From NCBI GenBank assembly GCA_913019905.1, contig CAJVZD010000042.1, positions 1 to 40,805 on the forward strand: DNA of 40,805 nucleotides, written 5' to 3'. The notes under the pieces are model-generated. The model saw only the letters and a program-made list of their open reading frames with translations, ran no database searches and was not told the origin of the DNA. How positions within the stretch are numbered: the stretch's first letter is position 1; every line of letters starts with the position of its first letter. Source of the DNA: an uncultured Cellvibrionales bacterium. GTDB lineage: Bacteria; Pseudomonadota; Gammaproteobacteria; Pseudomonadales; Dasaniaceae. Shown here in pieces: positions 1 to 7,875 of the stretch. Both the position numbers and the translations under genes were made by a program.

Positions 1-409
1 TACAGGTTTTGCCCAGATTCTTTACAGCAGCGATATATTTTGGCATTTCACCGGTTGCTGAAGCTGCTGCAAGCGCGTCAGCGTTCGTGACGAAATCATC
101 CATTTTGGCTTTGAAGTCGTCAGGCTTTGACCATATTGCTTTCTTCGCCTTAGTTTTCCCTTCGCCCGTGCCTGGAGCAAAAACTTTAGGCGCTATCTTG
201 GCCAGATCAGCAATAGATTGCGCATGAAAGTTATGGTTAGGCATAAATTCTGATGGACCACCTAGCGTACCAATGGAAGCATTAAAATGTCCGCCTATGG
301 CTTCCATAATTCCCTGACGGTGTTTTATAGCGGCTTTTGCATCGGCAAACGAAGCAGTGCTTGATAGAACTGACAACATGATGGTTGACGTAATTAATAA
401 TTTTTTCAT
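1..409 (-). CDS. Cytochrome c' (class II c-type cytochrome), partial
   Basis: The gene runs off the left edge. Reading leftward from ATG at 409 gives a Sec signal peptide (MKKLLITST... ending near SFADA), then a four-helix-bundle type sequence (KAAIKHRQGIMEAIGGHFNA, later FKAKMDDFVTNADALAAAS). The last visible residues are KNLGKTC, where class II cytochromes carry the C-terminal CxxCH haem site; the window stops one base after that Cys codon. About 136 codons are visible, so only some 10-20 residues should be missing. Family knowledge: periplasmic cytochromes c'/c-556 bind haem c, often NO, and transfer electrons. AAGGA lies 6 bases before the ATG. The haem motif itself is inferred, not fully seen. 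Confidence 0.85.
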   Translation of the reverse strand, partial: MKKLLITSTIMLSVLSSTASFADAKAAIKHRQGIMEAIGGHFNASIGTLGGPSEFMPNHNFHAQSIADLAKIAPKVFAPGTGEGKTKAKKAIWSKPDDFKAKMDDFVTNADALAAASATGEMPKYIAAVKNLGKTC

Positions 410-443
410 TATTTTTCCTTGTGAATAATTACTCATTTATTGG

Positions 444-1181
444 TTATTGGGTTTTGATTATTGCATATTTGTCAAGATTATAGCTGTGATCGGGTAGATA
501 TCGCAAAACCCAAGCATAAGCGTCCCAGTCGCCAAGTACAACTCGTGTCTTGGTTGTTTCTGAATCGGAATATCGGTGGATAAATGGTCGGTGAGTATGA
601 CCGTGTATCATTAAGTCAATTTTATACTGGTGGAAAATGTGGCGTACTTCATCTGGTGATACGTCCATAATGTCTTGAGGTTTGTTGCTGTTGGCATCTT
701 TACTTGCGTTGCGTATTTTTTGAGCGATGTCTCTACGTTGTTCTAATGGCTGTTGCAGAAACTCGTTTTGCCAATTTTGGCCTCTAACCATCGATCGAAA
801 ATTGATGTAGTCGGTATCTCCTGTGCAAAGGCTATCGCCGTGCAGTAAAAGTACAGATTTTCCATACAGATCGATCATGACTGGGTCGGATATTGGTTTG
901 CACTCGCTACGTTCAAAGAAGGTTTTGCCGAGTAAAAAGTCACGGTTGCCGTGTTGGATGTATGTTGCAGTCTTACTCTCATTCAGCTCGCGAAGTGCCC
1001 GGATAACTAATTGAGATAGGGCACTGTCGTCATCGTCCCCGATCCACGATTCGAACAAATCGCCAAGAATATACAGATTGTCCGCAGTACTGGCTTCATT
1101 ACGAAGAAACTCCAAAAACGCCCGAGTAATATCCGGGCGCGTTGGATCCAAATGAAGATCAGAAATGAACAAAGTTGTCAT
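444..1181 (-). CDS. lpxH: UDP-2,3-diacylglucosamine diphosphatase LpxH
   Basis: Hydrolyses UDP-2,3-diacylglucosamine to lipid X and UMP, the fourth step of lipid A synthesis, as a peripheral inner-membrane protein. The 245 residues match the family's usual length (about 240). All metallophosphoesterase ligands are visible: SDLHL (D8, H10), GDLFE (D41), GNRDF (N79, R80), LLHGD (H114) and IHGHTHRP (H195, H197). Numbering matches the E. coli enzyme nearly exactly. It lies 68 bp downstream of ppiB on the same strand, the order I know from Pseudomonas. The ribosome binding site is weak (GAGAG about 13 bases upstream). Its presence shows an organism with lipid A. Confidence 0.96.
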   Translation of the reverse strand: MTTLFISDLHLDPTRPDITRAFLEFLRNEASTADNLYILGDLFESWIGDDDDSALSQLVIRALRELNESKTATYIQHGNRDFLLGKTFFERSECKPISDPVMIDLYGKSVLLLHGDSLCTGDTDYINFRSMVRGQNWQNEFLQQPLEQRRDIAQKIRNASKDANSNKPQDIMDVSPDEVRHIFHQYKIDLMIHGHTHRPFIHRYSDSETTKTRVVLGDWDAYAWVLRYLPDHSYNLDKYAIIKTQ

Positions 1182-1249
1182 AAGTTGGCTTTGAACTCTC
1201 GTGATAGCAGATTGGTGGTTGAGCCGCTCGTAGAGAAAGGCTAAATTAT

Positions 1250-1744
1250 CTATTCAGTCACTTCGGCAGACTCAATGACGACGTCTTCAGCGGGAACATC
1301 CTGATGTCCTCCGGCCATTGTTGTCGCTACGGCCTTAATCTTCTCGACTGTCTCCAGCCCATCAGTGACTTTACCAAATACGGCATAACCCCATCCTTGC
1401 GAGTCTTTATTTGTATGGTTGAGAAAATCATTGTCCTTAATATTGATAAAAAACTGAGCGCTGGCCGAGTGAGGGTCCATGGTACGCGCCATTGCAAGAG
1501 TGCCGTAGTCATTTTTCAATCCGTTATCCGCTTCGTTTTCAATATTGTCACGGGTCTCTTTTTGAGTCATGCCAGGCTCAAATCCACCACCTTGAATCAT
1601 AAAGTTATCGATGACTCGATGGAAAATCGTTCCGTCATAGAATCCGTCTTTTACGTATTGGATGAAGTTTTCTGCTGTTTTTGGTGCATTTTCAAAGTCG
1701 AGTTCAATCGTAATATCACCGTAATTTGTCTTAAGTATGACCAT
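1250..1744 (-). CDS. ppiB: Peptidyl-prolyl cis-trans isomerase B (cyclophilin)
   Basis: Cytoplasmic cyclophilin that isomerises Xaa-Pro bonds. The start is placed at ATG 1744, giving 164 residues beginning MVILKTNYGDITIEL, the length of E. coli PpiB. The longer frame back to 1948 would run through the start of divergent glnS and adds a sequence with no cyclophilin similarity. Visible family motifs are FHRVIDNFMIQGG, MARTMDPHSASAQFFI and WGYAVFGKVTDG. No signal peptide, so this is the cytosolic type. AGGA precedes the ATG by 11 bases. It is divergent from glnS and upstream of lpxH, probably co-transcribed with it. Confidence 0.95.
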   Translation of the reverse strand: MVILKTNYGDITIELDFENAPKTAENFIQYVKDGFYDGTIFHRVIDNFMIQGGGFEPGMTQKETRDNIENEADNGLKNDYGTLAMARTMDPHSASAQFFINIKDNDFLNHTNKDSQGWGYAVFGKVTDGLETVEKIKAVATTMAGGHQDVPAEDVVIESAEVTE

Positions 1745-1783
1745 GAGAGCGTTTGTCCTGTTAAATACTAGAAATAAAAAAGG

Positions 1784-1789
1784 TATAAT
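1784..1789 (+). promoter_or_regulatory. Candidate -10 element for glnS
   Basis: A perfect TATAAT lies 73 bp before the glnS start. The hexamer 17 bp upstream (TTAAAT at 1761-1766) is a poor -35. It sits in the 118 bp between divergent ppiB and glnS. Only the -10 is convincing. Confidence 0.4.
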
Positions 1790-1862
1790 AATCGTTTTGC
1801 CCTGTCGGAGAAACCTCTCTTTCGGCTTCCACAAATATATATGGCAATAATTCGGGAAATCA

Positions 1863-3536
1863 ATGAACGATTTAGATTCTACAGAAACGTCGAACAAAGC
1901 TAACAATTTTATTGCGAGTTTAATCGAGTCTGAGCTGGCTGACGGCATAGTCGATAAAGTAGTGACTCGATTTCCTCCAGAGCCAAATGGCTATCTGCAT
2001 ATTGGTCACGCGAAAGCGATCTGTTTAAACTTCGGCTTAGCTCAAACTTTCGGCGGAGATTGTCATTTACGCTTCGACGATACTAATCCCGGCAAGGAAG
2101 AGCAGGAATTTGTGGACGCGATCAAAGAAGACGTTAAATGGCTCGGATTTAGCTGGAGTGGAGAAGTGTGTTACGCATCCGACTATTTTGACCAGTTTTA
2201 CGATTGGGCCTTACATTTGATACGAAATAAAAATGCCTACGTATGTGATTTAACGCCTGAACAAGCTAGCGAACATCGTGGCTGGGCAACAGCACCGGGT
2301 AAAAATAGCCCACATCGCGATCGTTCGGTTGAGGAAAATTTGGACTTGTTCGAAAAAATGCGTGCTGGGACATTTGCTGAAGGCGCCTGTGTTTTAAGGG
2401 CAAAAATCGATATGGCGTCGCCCAATATGAATATGCGTGATCCTATTCTATATAGAATTAGGAAAATAAGTCATCATCAAACTGGTGACAAATGGTGTAT
2501 CTACCCCTCATACGATTTTGCCCATGGACAGGAAGATGCGATTGAGGGCGTGACTCATTCGGTTTGCACCCTGGAGTTTGCAGATCATCGTCCTCTGTAT
2601 GAATGGTTTCTTGCAAACTTGCCGGTTAATTCGAAACCGAGGCAGTTTGAATTTGGGCGGCTCAATATTAACTATACGGTCACCAGTAAAAGGAAACTAA
2701 AACAGTTAGTGGATGACGGTATTGTTTCTGGTTGGGATGATCCACGGATGCCTACGATCTCCGGGTTACGTCGTCGCGGCTATAGTGCAAATGCGCTGCG
2801 AAACTTCTGCGATAGTTTAGCCGTTGCAAAGACGGATGGTATCGTGGATATCGCCCAATTGGAGTTTTTCGTTCGGGATGACTTGAACAAATCTGCTCCG
2901 CGCGCGATGGCTGTTTTGAATCCCTTAAAAGTGGTTATTTCTAATTATCCCGCAGATAAAATGGAGCTTTTAACGATTCCTTTGCATCCCGATCGTGACA
3001 TGGGGGATCGCTCGGTCCCGTTTACCCGCGAAATATACATTGACCGGGCCGACTTTAAGGAAGAGTACAGTAAAAAATTCAAGAAAAAGTTTACTCCGGG
3101 TAAGCGAATTCGTTTGCGAAATTCCTATGTCATCGAGGCACAGGATTTCGAAAAGGACGAGCAGGGAAATATTGTTCAGATTAATGCGATTCTTGTTGAG
3201 AATACACTGGGTGTAAATCCGGAGGATGGCGTCAATCCCAAGGGAGTTGTGCACTGGGTTTCGGTAAGCCACGGTAGGCGAGCAACGATCCGAATATATG
3301 ACAGGCTTTTTACTCATGAAGCTCCTGACCGTGGCGACAAAGACTTCATCGAGTATTTAAACAAAGACTCCTTCAAAACTATCGACAATTGCTGGGTCGA
3401 ACCGGAATTGACAAAAACGACAGGAGAAAAGACTTTTCAGTTTGAGAGAGAGGGGTATTTCGTTGCCGATCGCTACGATTACACCAGTGAAAATCCTGTG
3501 TTTAATATGACGATTGGTTTGCGAGACAATAAATAA
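1863..3536 (+). CDS. glnS: Glutaminyl-tRNA synthetase
   Basis: Charges tRNA-Gln with glutamine in the cytoplasm, so this organism does not depend only on the GatCAB route. 557 residues against 554 in E. coli. Class I synthetase signatures: RFPPEPNGYLHIGHAKA (HIGH motif) near residues 36-52 and the KMSKS-equivalent VTSKRKL near residue 275 (E. coli has VMSKRKL). The catalytic domain contains LRFDDTNPGKEEQEF and EFADHRPLYEW; the C-terminal beta-barrel anticodon domain ends YTSENPVFNMTIGLRD. The start is ATG 1863 with GGGA 8 bases upstream. cysS follows 92 bp downstream on the same strand. Confidence 0.97.
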   Translation: MNDLDSTETSNKANNFIASLIESELADGIVDKVVTRFPPEPNGYLHIGHAKAICLNFGLAQTFGGDCHLRFDDTNPGKEEQEFVDAIKEDVKWLGFSWSGEVCYASDYFDQFYDWALHLIRNKNAYVCDLTPEQASEHRGWATAPGKNSPHRDRSVEENLDLFEKMRAGTFAEGACVLRAKIDMASPNMNMRDPILYRIRKISHHQTGDKWCIYPSYDFAHGQEDAIEGVTHSVCTLEFADHRPLYEWFLANLPVNSKPRQFEFGRLNINYTVTSKRKLKQLVDDGIVSGWDDPRMPTISGLRRRGYSANALRNFCDSLAVAKTDGIVDIAQLEFFVRDDLNKSAPRAMAVLNPLKVVISNYPADKMELLTIPLHPDRDMGDRSVPFTREIYIDRADFKEEYSKKFKKKFTPGKRIRLRNSYVIEAQDFEKDEQGNIVQINAILVENTLGVNPEDGVNPKGVVHWVSVSHGRRATIRIYDRLFTHEAPDRGDKDFIEYLNKDSFKTIDNCWVEPELTKTTGEKTFQFEREGYFVADRYDYTSENPVFNMTIGLRDNK

Positions 3537-3628
3537 GCTATTTGTTATCAAATAATCCTAAAAACATTCCGTATAGGCAGAAGCCGAGAGTGGTCATAAT
3601 CCTCGTAATTACTGAGTAAACTAGCATC

Positions 3629-4996
3629 ATGACATTAACAATATACAATTCCTTTAGTGGCAAAAAGGAGGCCTTTTCCCCTTTAGTCGAAAACAGGGTA
3701 ACAATGTATGTGTGCGGACCGACAGTCTATAACCGGGTGCACATAGGAAATGCCAGACCCGCAATTGTTTTTGATGTGGCATACCGCTTATTAAAAACGT
3801 TATATTCCGGCGTTGTTTACGCAAGAAATATTACCGACATCGACGACAAAATCATTCGTACGGCAAAAGAAAATAATGAAAGCATCGGCGATCTAACAGC
3901 TCGGTTTACGGCGGCTTATTCTGAAGATATGGCTCAACTTAACAATCTGGAGCCGACGTTGGTTCCGAAGGCTACCGAGCACATTGACGAAATGATAAAC
4001 ATGATTGCTGTGTTGATTGATAACAATCATGCCTATTTATCTGAAAATCATGTTCTATTTGATGTTCAGTCGATGGATGCTTATGGAAAATTGTCGAACC
4101 GGTCCTTAGACGATATGTTAGCTGGTGCGCGGGTCGAAGTCGCGGACTACAAGAAATATGCTGGGGATTTCGTCTTATGGAAACCATCGTCTCAAACTGA
4201 GCCTGGGTGGGACAGTCCGTGGGGAAGAGGGCGTCCGGGTTGGCATATCGAATGCTCTGCAATGATCGAAAAGCATCTCGGAGAAACGATCGACATTCAT
4301 GGCGGCGGGATAGATTTACAGTTTCCACATCACGAAAACGAGATCGCCCAGAGTACTTGTGCACACGATGGTAAGCCGTTCGCGCGATACTGGATGCATA
4401 ATGCTTTTATTAATATTGATGGCGAGAAAATGTCTAAATCGTTAGGTAACTTTCGGCTTGTTAGCGATTTACTCGATCACTACTCTGGCGAAGTCATTCG
4501 TTTCGCGATTTTGTCAGCACATTACCGGTCGGAGCTCAATTTCTCTATCGAGTTATTGGATAGTGCCAAAAAGGCGCTCGACAAGTTCTACGGATACCTA
4601 CGGGAGTGCCAATCCGTTCCGATTAATAGTTCTGTCGATATTAGCGAAACAATTATTTATCAATCTCTACTCGATGATCTGAATACTCCCGTTGTTATCC
4701 GAGAGCTTCACGCTTTGGGAAAAACAATGAAATCGGCGAGTGGGGTTGAGCAAGAGCAATCGAAATCGGTTTTTCTAAAAGCGGCTGAACTCTTAGGTAT
4801 TTTGCAACAAGATCCCGAAGCATGGTTTTATGTTGAAGAAGCGGCCGGTTCGTTATCGAATCAAGAAATTGACGATTTCCTTGCTCAAATGAAAAAGGCT
4901 CGTGCAGATAAGGACTATTCGCTTGCTGACCAAATACGAGATAATTTAACTGAAAGCGGGGTGGTGTTGACAAGGGAAGGCTGGAAGAGAGCCTGA
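3629..4996 (+). CDS. cysS: Cysteinyl-tRNA synthetase
   Basis: Charges tRNA-Cys; a class I monomeric enzyme with a catalytic zinc. 455 residues, close to the 461 of E. coli. Zinc ligands are visible: C29 in YVCGPTVYN, the Cys in GWHIECSAM, and His/Glu in LQFPHHENEIAQS. The HIGH variant is HIGNAR and the second signature is EKMSKSLGNF. The C-terminal helical anticodon region (FLAQMKKARADKDYSLADQI) is complete. No strong ribosome binding site is seen before ATG 3629. The neighbours glnS and folD keep the Pseudomonas order. Confidence 0.97.
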   Translation: MTLTIYNSFSGKKEAFSPLVENRVTMYVCGPTVYNRVHIGNARPAIVFDVAYRLLKTLYSGVVYARNITDIDDKIIRTAKENNESIGDLTARFTAAYSEDMAQLNNLEPTLVPKATEHIDEMINMIAVLIDNNHAYLSENHVLFDVQSMDAYGKLSNRSLDDMLAGARVEVADYKKYAGDFVLWKPSSQTEPGWDSPWGRGRPGWHIECSAMIEKHLGETIDIHGGGIDLQFPHHENEIAQSTCAHDGKPFARYWMHNAFINIDGEKMSKSLGNFRLVSDLLDHYSGEVIRFAILSAHYRSELNFSIELLDSAKKALDKFYGYLRECQSVPINSSVDISETIIYQSLLDDLNTPVVIRELHALGKTMKSASGVEQEQSKSVFLKAAELLGILQQDPEAWFYVEEAAGSLSNQEIDDFLAQMKKARADKDYSLADQIRDNLTESGVVLTREGWKRA

Positions 4997-5137
4997 AGGG
5001 AGTAGCTTACTTCTCATGAGAAACTATCGGCAACTGATAAGAGTTTTAGCATCATTCTAACAAGCCCCATAGACGCATGAAGTCTAAAAGAAACTTGTCA
5101 AGTTGATCGTACCGTGAGAAAAACATCCTGATTACTC

Positions 5138-5162
5138 GTGTGCCCTCTGAACATGGGCACAC
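5138..5162. other. Hairpin between cysS and folD
   Basis: Perfect 8-bp inverted repeat (GTGTGCCC / GGGCACAC) with a 9-base loop in the 253 bp between the convergent ends of cysS and folD. There is no T-tract on either side, so it is not a standard intrinsic terminator, but its place suits transcript 3' end formation. A second small stem (TGCCTG TTA CAGGCA, 5226-5240) lies 10 bp past the folD stop. Confidence 0.35.
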
Positions 5163-5249
5163 AAGACAGTGTCAGATCGATAAAATTTGTTCTCTAGTCC
5201 TAGCTTAGGTATTTAGGAATCCAGTTGCCTGTTACAGGCAGGCTCGAAA

Positions 5250-6095
5250 TTACCCAAATGATTTTTCTGCTGATTCAACCGACTGGAATATCAACGTATT
5301 TATAGTCATTGGGCCAACTCCTCCAGGTACTGGTGTGTAGGCAGAGCAGCGATCTTTAATACCTTCAAGCTCGATATCGCCTACACCACCAGGGTGATAG
5401 CCTGCATCAATCACCACTGCACCGTCCTTAATCCAGTCAGCTTTTATGAACTCGGGTTTTCCCACTGCTCCAACAATGATATCGGCTTGTTTAATATGGG
5501 CGTCGAGGTTCTTGGTGCGAGAGTGGCAAGTCGTGACCGTTGCGTTGGCTTCCAACAGCATTGCGGCCATGGGTTTTCCCAAAATAGGACTTCTACCGAC
5601 AACGACTGCATGCTTGCCTTCCAGTTCAATTTTGTAGTGCTCGAGGATTCTCATTATACCCTTAGGAGTCGCACATCCGTAGGCGTCCTCACCCATTGCC
5701 ATACGGCCATAACCCAAGCACGTTACGCCATCGACGTCTTTATTAAGGGCTATCGCGTCAAAACACGCTCTCTCATCGATCTGGGCAGGGACTGGATGTT
5801 GCAGCAATATGCCATGCACATCGTCGTTTGAATTCAATTCCTTAATGGTGTTGAGTAGCTCTTCGGTAGTCGTACTCTCTCCCATCTCAATGGCCATCGA
5901 GTCCATCCCAACCCGGCGGCAAGCATTACCTTTCATTTTTACGTATGTTGCGGAAGCCGGATCAGCGCCTACCAAAATGGTGGCGAGAATCGGCGTCTTA
6001 CCGTCAGCTTTATTCTTAAGAACAGATACACGATCACTGAGTTGTTGTTCCCATTGGCCTGCTAGGGATTTGCCGTCTAATACCAATGCGGTCAT
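5250..6095 (-). CDS. folD: Bifunctional methylene-THF dehydrogenase / methenyl-THF cyclohydrolase
   Basis: Interconverts 5,10-methylene-, 5,10-methenyl- and 10-formyl-tetrahydrofolate in one-carbon metabolism using NADP. 281 residues; usual length about 285. Catalytic YVKMKGNA holds Y52 and K56 (Y50/K54-type pair). Other signatures: LLQHPVPAQI, KDVDGVT, the nucleotide-binding VVVGRSPILGKPMA, and PVPGGVGPMTINTL near the C-terminus. Start ATG 6095 with AGGA 9 bases upstream. Transcribed away from the tRNA pair and convergent with cysS. Confidence 0.97.
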   Translation of the reverse strand: MTALVLDGKSLAGQWEQQLSDRVSVLKNKADGKTPILATILVGADPASATYVKMKGNACRRVGMDSMAIEMGESTTTEELLNTIKELNSNDDVHGILLQHPVPAQIDERACFDAIALNKDVDGVTCLGYGRMAMGEDAYGCATPKGIMRILEHYKIELEGKHAVVVGRSPILGKPMAAMLLEANATVTTCHSRTKNLDAHIKQADIIVGAVGKPEFIKADWIKDGAVVIDAGYHPGGVGDIELEGIKDRCSAYTPVPGGVGPMTINTLIFQSVESAEKSFG

Positions 6096-6219
6096 GCTTG
6101 CTGATCCTTTTGTTAAGATAGAGCTGATTGAAATTGAGAGAAATTTACTTAATCCTATTGTCTCACGACCACGTAACTAGGCAAAGTGGAAGAAGAAAAA
6201 TAAAATGAGTGATTTACCG

Positions 6220-6248
6220 TTGACGTATAGTCGTTCGCTGAGTATTAT
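6220..6248 (+). promoter_or_regulatory. tRNA-operon promoter
   Basis: TTGACG (6220-6225), exactly 17 bp, then TATTAT (6243-6248). The next bases, GCGCAC, form a GC-rich discriminator, the hallmark of stable-RNA promoters under stringent (ppGpp) control in gammaproteobacteria. The predicted start near 6255 is about 36 bp before tRNA-Pro. Motif match is seen; stringent control is inferred. Confidence 0.75.
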
Positions 6249-6290
6249 GCGCACCTCGTTTGGAGGCGTCATTTTTCTCCACAACGTCAT

Positions 6291-6367
6291 CGGGGTATAG
6301 CGCAGTCTGGTAGCGCGCCTGCTTTGGGAGCAGGATGTCGGGAGTTCGAATCTCTCTACCCCGACCA
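6291..6367 (+). tRNA. tRNA-Pro (anticodon TGG)
   Basis: 77 nt with encoded CCA. Acceptor arms CGGGGTA (6291-6297) and TACCCCG (6357-6363) pair fully; discriminator A6364, CCA 6365-6367. The anticodon stem CCTGC/GCAGG encloses TTTGGGA with TGG at 6325-6327. The T-arm contains GTTCGAATC. C1-G72 is the proline identity pair of bacterial tRNA-Pro. Confidence 0.97.
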
Positions 6368-6404
6368 CTTTAGTTGTCGGTTGCGATGACTTATCGATTT
6401 AATG

Positions 6405-6480
6405 GTGGGCGTAGCTCAGTTGGTAGAGCGCCGGATTGTGATTCCGGTGGTCGTGGGTTCAATCCCCATCGTCCACCCCA
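6405..6480 (+). tRNA. tRNA-His (anticodon GTG)
   Basis: 76 nt with encoded CCA (6478-6480). Acceptor GTGGGCG (6405-6411) pairs with CGTCCAC (6470-6476), one G-T wobble. The base before it, G6404, can be the histidine-specific G-1 opposite discriminator C6477. Anticodon stem CCGGA/TCCGG encloses TTGTGAT with GTG at 6438-6440. It lies 37 bp after tRNA-Pro, so both probably come from one precursor. Confidence 0.97.
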
Positions 6481-6493
6481 TTATTTCTTTTTT
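6481..6493 (+). terminator. T-rich tract after tRNA-His
   Basis: TTATTTCTTTTTT directly follows the CCA end of tRNA-His. No separate hairpin precedes it; the folded T/acceptor arms may serve as the structure. Likely end of the tRNA transcript. Confidence 0.4.
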
Positions 6494-6858
6494 CGTTAGA
6501 CTTAAATTTAACAGATTCATTATAACTCTGCTTTGGTTTGACCATTGCGTTTTCCCTATTGGGCCGTCAGCTCGCCGGCACCGCTTCTTTGAAAGACATA
6601 AAGCAACACCGCCGCAGCTGGTAGCAGTGTGCCTATACGGTCTCTAGGCGCGAGCCAGTCAGCTCTGCTATTGTTAGCTTTAGTGGGAGTTGAATTTTAT
6701 GGGGCATTGATTCTAGTTCGTTCTGATTTTTCGAGCCCATATTTTTAACGCTATTTTGGTAATCATTTGCGGCTGTTCTTTTATTCTCTGCAGTCAATTT
6801 GATGATCTGTTCCTTTTTCCATATTATGCTAACTTCGAACAAACAATAGGCCTCTAGA
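6494..6858. other. Intergenic region before the SDR-like gene
   Basis: No credible gene. One 69-codon leftward frame (6633-6842) begins with TTG, lacks a ribosome binding site and resembles nothing I know. The only signal I support is the promoter at 6799-6827. Confidence 0.5.
6799..6827 (+). promoter_or_regulatory. Promoter of the SDR-like gene
   Basis: TTGATG (6799-6804), 17 bp, TATTAT (6822-6827). The predicted start near 6834 gives a 25 base leader to ATG 6859. Both hexamers match sigma-70 at 4-5 of 6 with ideal spacing. Confidence 0.5.
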
Positions 6859-7503
6859 ATGGGTTATTCGACAATTGTGGTAGGCGCAACCGGGCTAGTA
6901 GGAACGGCATTGGTAGATCAACTTGCAGAAACGCCTAACATCAATAAAATCATTACGCTGACACGGCGCCCAAGTAGTCATTCCAGTTCAAAAGTTCATA
7001 ATCATGTTATCGATTTTGAGCGTCTAGATGATTACTCCGAATTGTTTTGTGTCGACATTCTATTTTCGTGCTTAGGTACCACTCGGAAGCAGGCAGGATC
7101 CTTGTCAGCCCAACGCAAAGTAGATTTCGACTTTCAGTATAAGGTGGCGCAGATAGCGGCGAATCAAGGTGTGAGTCATTATCTTTTAGTCTCATCTGCA
7201 AGTGCGCATGTCAATAGCAACAACAAATACCTGCAGATGAAGGGGCAGTTGGAGCAGCAGGTGCAAAGTCTGGACTTTTCTCGTATCAGTATTTTTCAGC
7301 CCTCACTGCTAGTCGGTGACAGGCCTGATGTTCGTATCGGTGAGAAGCTTGGCAATATCATTCTACCAGTATTATGTTTACTGCCCGCATTTCGCCAGTT
7401 TCGTCCGATAACTGGCGGCGAGGTGGCTGAAAAAATGCTAAAAGTATCTCAACAGTCAGGTAGCCCGTTAGAGTGGTTCAAGCTCGATGAATTGTTCGGT
7501 TAA
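6859..7503 (+). CDS. NAD(P)H-binding protein, atypical SDR (HTATIP2/TIP30-like)
   Basis: 214 residues with an N-terminal Rossmann motif VVGATGLVGTALVDQL (residues 6-21). The middle carries LFSCLGTTRKQAGS and the pattern Y..LVSSASAH; later FQPSLLVGDRPDVRIGEKLG. These are typical of small atypical SDR-fold proteins annotated as NAD(P)H-binding or HTATIP2-like; cofactor binding is well supported, substrate unknown. The classical YxxxK is not clearly placed (KYLQMKGQLE lies where it would be). AGG 8 bases before ATG 6859 supports the start. It seems to be a single-gene unit with its own promoter. Confidence 0.85.
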   Translation: MGYSTIVVGATGLVGTALVDQLAETPNINKIITLTRRPSSHSSSKVHNHVIDFERLDDYSELFCVDILFSCLGTTRKQAGSLSAQRKVDFDFQYKVAQIAANQGVSHYLLVSSASAHVNSNNKYLQMKGQLEQQVQSLDFSRISIFQPSLLVGDRPDVRIGEKLGNIILPVLCLLPAFRQFRPITGGEVAEKMLKVSQQSGSPLEWFKLDELFG

Positions 7504-7875
7504 AATTGAGTCGTTTCTGTAAAGCTGTCGAACAGTCAATTTATGCCAATTGATTCAATCTCTTGCTTCCGCTCGTGTATTGAACGCCGCCGCATCCTAT
7601 AGAATACCCGCGATAGTGCTTTTCATTGCAGTCGTCGATCTGTTCCCAGAGTCTAACTTATCTGCAAACCTTGTTATCTTGTGGTTGATTGGATGCGTCA
7701 ATCCTGTGTTTGCGGTCAAGGAAATGGTTTGTAGCAGAACGATCAACCAAACGCAGTAGTCTTTCATGCTGTACTACGTTTAAACACGATATAAAGCAGT
7801 GGTTGCATCGGCGAAGTTGGCAAAATATGGTAGACTGAGGACCGTATATTTACTCTGATAACGCTGAAATCTACT
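7504..7875. other. Intergenic region with a candidate promoter
   Basis: No convincing gene. A 69-codon rightward frame (7550-7759, TTG start) has one hydrophobic stretch but no ribosome binding site or recognisable family. A promoter-like pair for the following gene is at 7803-7831. Confidence 0.45.
7803..7831 (+). promoter_or_regulatory. Candidate promoter of the FAD-dehydrogenase gene
   Basis: TTGCAT (7803-7808), 17 bp, TATGGT (7826-7831); 45 bp before ATG 7876. Moderate hexamer matches, so only a candidate. Confidence 0.3.

Noticed and set aside
1250..1948. 232-residue version of ppiB
   Set aside because: The extra 68 N-terminal residues overlap glnS on the other strand, are unlike any cyclophilin, and the ATG at 1744 gives the exact family length with an AGGA upstream.
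3972..4364. 130-codon leftward frame inside cysS, and similar long antisense frames in glnS, folD and icd
   Set aside because: Shadows of strongly conserved genes on the other strand.
6177..6368. Leftward 63-codon frame starting MVGVERFELPTSCS
   Set aside because: It is the antisense shadow of tRNA-Pro, a common false protein annotation.
6402..6647. Rightward 81-codon frame starting MVGVAQLVERR
   Set aside because: It is translated tRNA-His sequence.
7550..7759. 69-codon frame with a hydrophobic stretch
   Set aside because: TTG start, no ribosome binding site, no recognised family; a small membrane protein cannot be excluded but is not supported.
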